Part shown: positions 6,982-9,291 of the stretch, one piece after another
Position numbering within the stretch: position 1 is the stretch's first letter
Layout of the letters: every line of letters begins with the position of its first letter
From: Thiotrichaceae bacterium
GTDB taxonomy: Bacteria; Pseudomonadota; Gammaproteobacteria; Thiotrichales; Thiotrichaceae
DNA: 9,291 bases
Direction of reading: 5' to 3'
Assembly (NCBI GenBank): GCA_027024625.1
Contig: JALVRY010000425.1
Coordinates: 1 to 9,291, forward strand
Notes under the pieces: model-generated
What the model saw: the letters and a program-made list of their open reading frames with translations, nothing else
Told to the model about the DNA's origin: nothing
The model's database searches: none
Position numbers and translations under genes: made by a program

Positions 6982-7051
6982 GGAGATATAAAAAGTGAGC
7001 CATCCTTGGCTCCTGACCGAAGCCAGACCACATCCTTGTGTTATATCCTTG
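6982..7051. repeat. Dyad-rich structured block in the ilvA-ilvE gap
   Basis: GATATAA (6985-6991) pairs with TTATATC (7041-7047) and encloses two hairpins that share the loop TCCT: GAGCCA-TCCT-TGGCTC (6997-7012) and CACA-TCCT-TGTG (7029-7040). ATCCTTG occurs three times, at 7002, 7032 and 7045. On the minus strand the first hairpin is followed by ACTTTTTATAT, a terminator-like tail about 80 nt upstream of ilvA. It may be a repeat-derived element, a structured leader or an attenuator. The rest of the gap outside this block and the MITE-like element (about 7103-7169 and 7337-7384) shows nothing recognisable. Confidence 0.4.
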
Positions 7052-7169
7052 GGCAGCGAGTATGGCAAATGGTTGTTAAGTTGCTTCCTCAAACTGCATT
7101 AATGGGCTTGTTTCCATGATAGTCCGTTAGAATATACTTAATTTCTCCATAAACTCTTCCAAGAAGGCA

Positions 7170-7329
7170 TAAGTAGGAGTGCGCACACATTTAACAATTT
7201 ACTGGTCTATTTTCCGCTATTCAAGCCATTCTCTCAGTCGCGTAGCTCGGCTATGCTTCTTCGATAATGAATGAATATCAAAAAATATCCTTCGCAAATT
7301 TTGTTAAATTAATTATGCACTCCTACTTA
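7170..7329. mobile_element. MITE-like non-coding element with TA-ended inverted repeats
   Basis: Terminal inverted repeats are exact over 13 bp: TAAGTAGGAGTGC (7170-7182) and GCACTCCTACTTA (7317-7329). Similarity resumes inward: ATTTAACAATTT (7189-7200) mirrors AAATTTTGTTAAAT (7296-7309) with a 2-nt difference. The centre holds GCGTAGC-TCG-GCTATGC (7240-7256 region), so the 160 bp could fold almost end to end. There is no transposase frame. TA at both outer ends would fit the TA target duplication of IS630/Tc1-mariner elements, an inference because TA is also part of the repeat. A solo end of the same family occurs upstream of cysS. Confidence 0.6.
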
Positions 7330-7384
7330 GGATACTTTTTTCTTTGATAGCGAGGGTGTATCCTTCCCCGATTAGTTAATTGGT

Positions 7385-7389
7385 AGGAG
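7385..7389 (+). promoter_or_regulatory. ilvE ribosome binding site
   Basis: AGGAG lies 9 nt before the ATG at 7399. It supports codon 1 over the ATG at codon 3, which would be 15 nt away. Confidence 0.7.
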
Positions 7390-7398
7390 AAAATAGCA

Positions 7399-8325
7399 AT
7401 GTCAATGTCTGATCTCGATGGTCTGATTTGGTTTGATGGTAAAATGGTAGATTGGCGTGATGCGAATGTTCATGTCCTTACTCACACTCTTCATTATGGC
7501 ATGGGTGTCTTTGAAGGCGTTCGTGCTTACCATACAGATCAAGGTGCTGCTATTTTTCGTCTAAAAGAACACACCGACCGCTTATTTGATTCTGCCAAAA
7601 TTATGCGTATGAATATTCCTTTTAGTAAGGAAGAACTCAACGATGCTCAAAAGAAATCTGTTAGAGAAAATAATCTTGATTCTGCCTATCTTCGTCCTAT
7701 GTGCTTTTATGGTTCGGAAGGTATGGGCTTACGTGCTGATAACCTGAAGACACATTGTATTGTTGCCGCATGGGAATGGGGTGCATACCTTGGCGAAGAT
7801 AATATGAAAAATGGTATTCGCATTAAAACATCATCTTATACGCGTCATCACGTTAACATCAGCATGTGTAAAGCCAAGGCTAACGGACATTACATTAATT
7901 CAATGTTAGCTTTGCAAGAGGCTATGCAAGATGGCTATGATGAAGCTTTGTTATTAGATATAGATGGCTTTGTTGCTGAAGGAAGTGGGGAAAACTTCTT
8001 TATCGTCAAAAATGGAGTAATTTATACGCCTGAACTCACTTCTGCATTAAACGGCATTACCCGTAATACCGTTATGACATTGGCAAAAGATCTTGGTATT
8101 GAGATTGTTGAAAAACGCATTACTCGTGATGAAGTCTATGTTGCCGATGAAGCTTTCTTCAGTGGAACGGCTGCTGAGGTGACTCCTATTCGTGAATATG
8201 ATAACCGCACTATTGGTTCTGGTACTCGTGGTGAAATAACAGAAAAACTTCAGTCGCTTTATTTTGATGTCGTGCATGGCCGAGTCGATAAATACGCCCA
8301 TTGGCTTAGCCCAGTACAAGCTTAA
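7399..8325 (+). CDS. ilvE: Branched-chain amino acid aminotransferase
   Basis: Fold-type IV PLP enzyme that interconverts leucine, isoleucine and valine with their 2-oxo acids using glutamate/2-oxoglutarate. It is the last step of branched-chain synthesis. The 308 residues fit the family's usual length of about 307-309. Visible motifs are HTLHYGMGVFEGVRAY (29-44), AYLRPM (96-101), the PLP lysine Lys160 in CKAKANGHYINS, FVAEGSGENFF (191-201), LNGITRNT (217-224) and SGTAAEVTPI (255-264). The sequence is of the Pseudomonas IlvE type (MSMxDxDGxIW start, DEAFFSGTAAEVTPIRE). It starts at the ATG at 7399 with AGGAG 9 nt upstream. It lies 10 nt upstream of waaF and diverges from ilvA, an arrangement that places two isoleucine-pathway genes back to back. 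No convincing promoter was recognised; the MITE-like element ends only about 70 bp upstream. Stop codon is TAA. Confidence 0.97.
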   Translation: MSMSDLDGLIWFDGKMVDWRDANVHVLTHTLHYGMGVFEGVRAYHTDQGAAIFRLKEHTDRLFDSAKIMRMNIPFSKEELNDAQKKSVRENNLDSAYLRPMCFYGSEGMGLRADNLKTHCIVAAWEWGAYLGEDNMKNGIRIKTSSYTRHHVNISMCKAKANGHYINSMLALQEAMQDGYDEALLLDIDGFVAEGSGENFFIVKNGVIYTPELTSALNGITRNTVMTLAKDLGIEIVEKRITRDEVYVADEAFFSGTAAEVTPIREYDNRTIGSGTRGEITEKLQSLYFDVVHGRVDKYAHWLSPVQA

Positions 8326-8335
8326 TCATCCAATA

Positions 8336-9291
8336 ATGTCATCAGCAAAAAAACTCCTTATCGTCGGTCCCGCATGGGTTGGGGATATTGTGATGGCACA
8401 AAGCTTATTTATTTTCCTTAAGCAAAAATACCCAGACTTGCTTATTGATGTGCTTGCACCAACGTGGAGCCAACCCATGTTGGATGCAATGCCTGAGATC
8501 AATCGCTCAATTCAGATGCCACTGGGGCACGGTAAACTAGGATTATTAGAACGATACCAATTGGGTAAATCTTTACGAGATGAGCAATATGATTGGTCAA
8601 TTACACTACCAAACTCATGGAAGTCTGCATTAGTTCCTTTCTTTGCTAATATTCCAAAACGAACAGGCTTTAAGGGGGAAGTTCGCTACGGTTTGCTTAA
8701 TGACATTCGTCCATTAAATAAACAAAAGCTCACCATGACTGTGCAACGATTTGTTGCTTTGGCTGCAGGTGATGAAATCAGCTTAGATGATTGCCCTAAA
8801 CCTGCATTAATTGTTAATCACGATGAAGCTCAAGCAATCACCAATAAATTCCAATTATCTCCTAGCTTACCTGTACTCGCCCTTTGCCCCGGCGCAGAAT
8901 ACGGACCAGCTAAATGTTGGCCTATTAATTATTATGCAGAGTTAGCCCAATACTATATCCAGCTCGATTGGCAAGTCATTTTATTAGGCTCAGAAAAAGA
9001 TAGCTCAAGTACGCAAGCGATTAAACATCAGTTAAGCCACCCAAACTGCCATGACTTAGCAGGAAAGACGACATTGCATGAGGCGATTGTATTACTCTCT
9101 TTAGCAAAGCAAGTCGTCAGTAATGATTCTGGTCTTATGCATATTGCAGCAGCAGTTGATAGTCCTGTTGTTGCTATTTACGGTTCCTCTGACCCTTCAT
9201 TCACCCCTCCGTTAAGTAATAATGCTAAGATTGCCTACCTAAGTCTACCGTGTAGTCCCTGTTTTAAACGACAGTGTCCATTAGGTCATTT
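8336..9291 (+). CDS. waaF: ADP-heptose:LPS heptosyltransferase II (3' end cut by window edge)
   Basis: Family 9 glycosyltransferase that adds the second L-glycero-D-manno-heptose to the lipopolysaccharide inner core at the inner face of the cytoplasmic membrane. The 318 codons present run from MSSAKKLLIVGPAWVGDIVMAQ. Asp17 in WVGD is the expected catalytic base. Further family motifs are CPGAEYGPAK (184-193), VSNDSGLMHIAAAVDSPVVAIYGSSDP (261-287) and the WaaF signature CSPCFKRQCPLGH (306-318), so about 25-35 residues are missing at the C-terminus. Position 194 is Cys where WaaF normally reads AKRWP. The ATG at 8336 lies 10 nt after ilvE with no clear Shine-Dalgarno, so translation is probably coupled to ilvE. 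The ilvE-waaF order is known from Pseudomonas-type genomes. Confidence 0.95.
   Translation, partial: MSSAKKLLIVGPAWVGDIVMAQSLFIFLKQKYPDLLIDVLAPTWSQPMLDAMPEINRSIQMPLGHGKLGLLERYQLGKSLRDEQYDWSITLPNSWKSALVPFFANIPKRTGFKGEVRYGLLNDIRPLNKQKLTMTVQRFVALAAGDEISLDDCPKPALIVNHDEAQAITNKFQLSPSLPVLALCPGAEYGPAKCWPINYYAELAQYYIQLDWQVILLGSEKDSSSTQAIKHQLSHPNCHDLAGKTTLHEAIVLLSLAKQVVSNDSGLMHIAAAVDSPVVAIYGSSDPSFTPPLSNNAKIAYLSLPCSPCFKRQCPLGH

Noticed and set aside
6905..7117. Minus-strand frame starting METSPLMQFEEAT, with a TAA at 7076-7078 and then about 56 open codons ending at the ilvA start
   Set aside because: It is interrupted after 13 codons and lacks a Shine-Dalgarno. It could be a remnant of a repeat or old gene, but there is nothing to identify it.
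7329..7364. AGGATAC/GTATCCT inverted repeat upstream of ilvE
   Set aside because: A 7-bp stem with a 22-nt loop; too weak to call an operator or leader structure.
8047..8319. 90-codon minus-strand frame inside ilvE
   Set aside because: Antisense shadow of a conserved gene, with no ribosome binding site or recognisable domain.
1..9291. CRISPR arrays, tRNA or rRNA genes, transposase genes, toxin-antitoxin or phage modules
   Set aside because: None was seen on either strand.

Overview
The window looks like core chromosome of an AT-rich gammaproteobacterium. It is Gram-negative: it encodes a lipopolysaccharide heptosyltransferase and two exported periplasmic proteins. The IlvE protein and the ilvE-waaF gene pair resemble the Pseudomonas-type glnE-ilvE-waaF-waaC neighbourhood. 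I cannot name a genus from sequence alone. Eight protein genes are supported, two of them cut by the window edges. Everything from 1 to 6908 is transcribed leftward (minus strand), and ilvE-waaF at the right runs rightward.

Left part (1-2910, minus): an exported protein with two tandem periplasmic amino-acid-binding-type (SBP_bac_3) domains and a C-terminal lytic transglycosylase (SLT) domain, like MltF but with the sensor domain duplicated. It is followed 32 nt later by a periplasmic alpha-carbonic anhydrase that runs off the left edge. The 387-nt gap upstream (2911-3297) is packed with perfect hairpins and a REP/BIME-like inverted repeat.

Middle (3298-6908, minus): cysS (cysteinyl-tRNA synthetase), then rpmB-rpmG (ribosomal proteins L28 and L33) closed by a clear rho-independent terminator, then ilvA (threonine deaminase with two ACT-like regulatory domains). 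Gene order along the minus strand is ilvA, rpmB, rpmG, terminator, cysS, hairpin region, transglycosylase, carbonic anhydrase.

Right part (6909-9291): a 490-nt divergent intergenic region separates ilvA from ilvE. It holds a dyad-rich block (6982-7051) with an attenuator-like arrangement on the ilvA side, and a 160-bp MITE-like element (7170-7329) with TA-ended terminal inverted repeats. A diverged single end of the same element, sharing an exact 20-nt match, lies just upstream of cysS. ilvE (branched-chain aminotransferase) and waaF (ADP-heptose:LPS heptosyltransferase II, truncated by the right edge) form a tight pair. IlvA and IlvE act at the first and last steps of isoleucine synthesis.

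No new defence or mobile system is evident. The most unusual items are the duplicated-sensor transglycosylase, the MITE-like element and its solo end, and the structured intergenic blocks.
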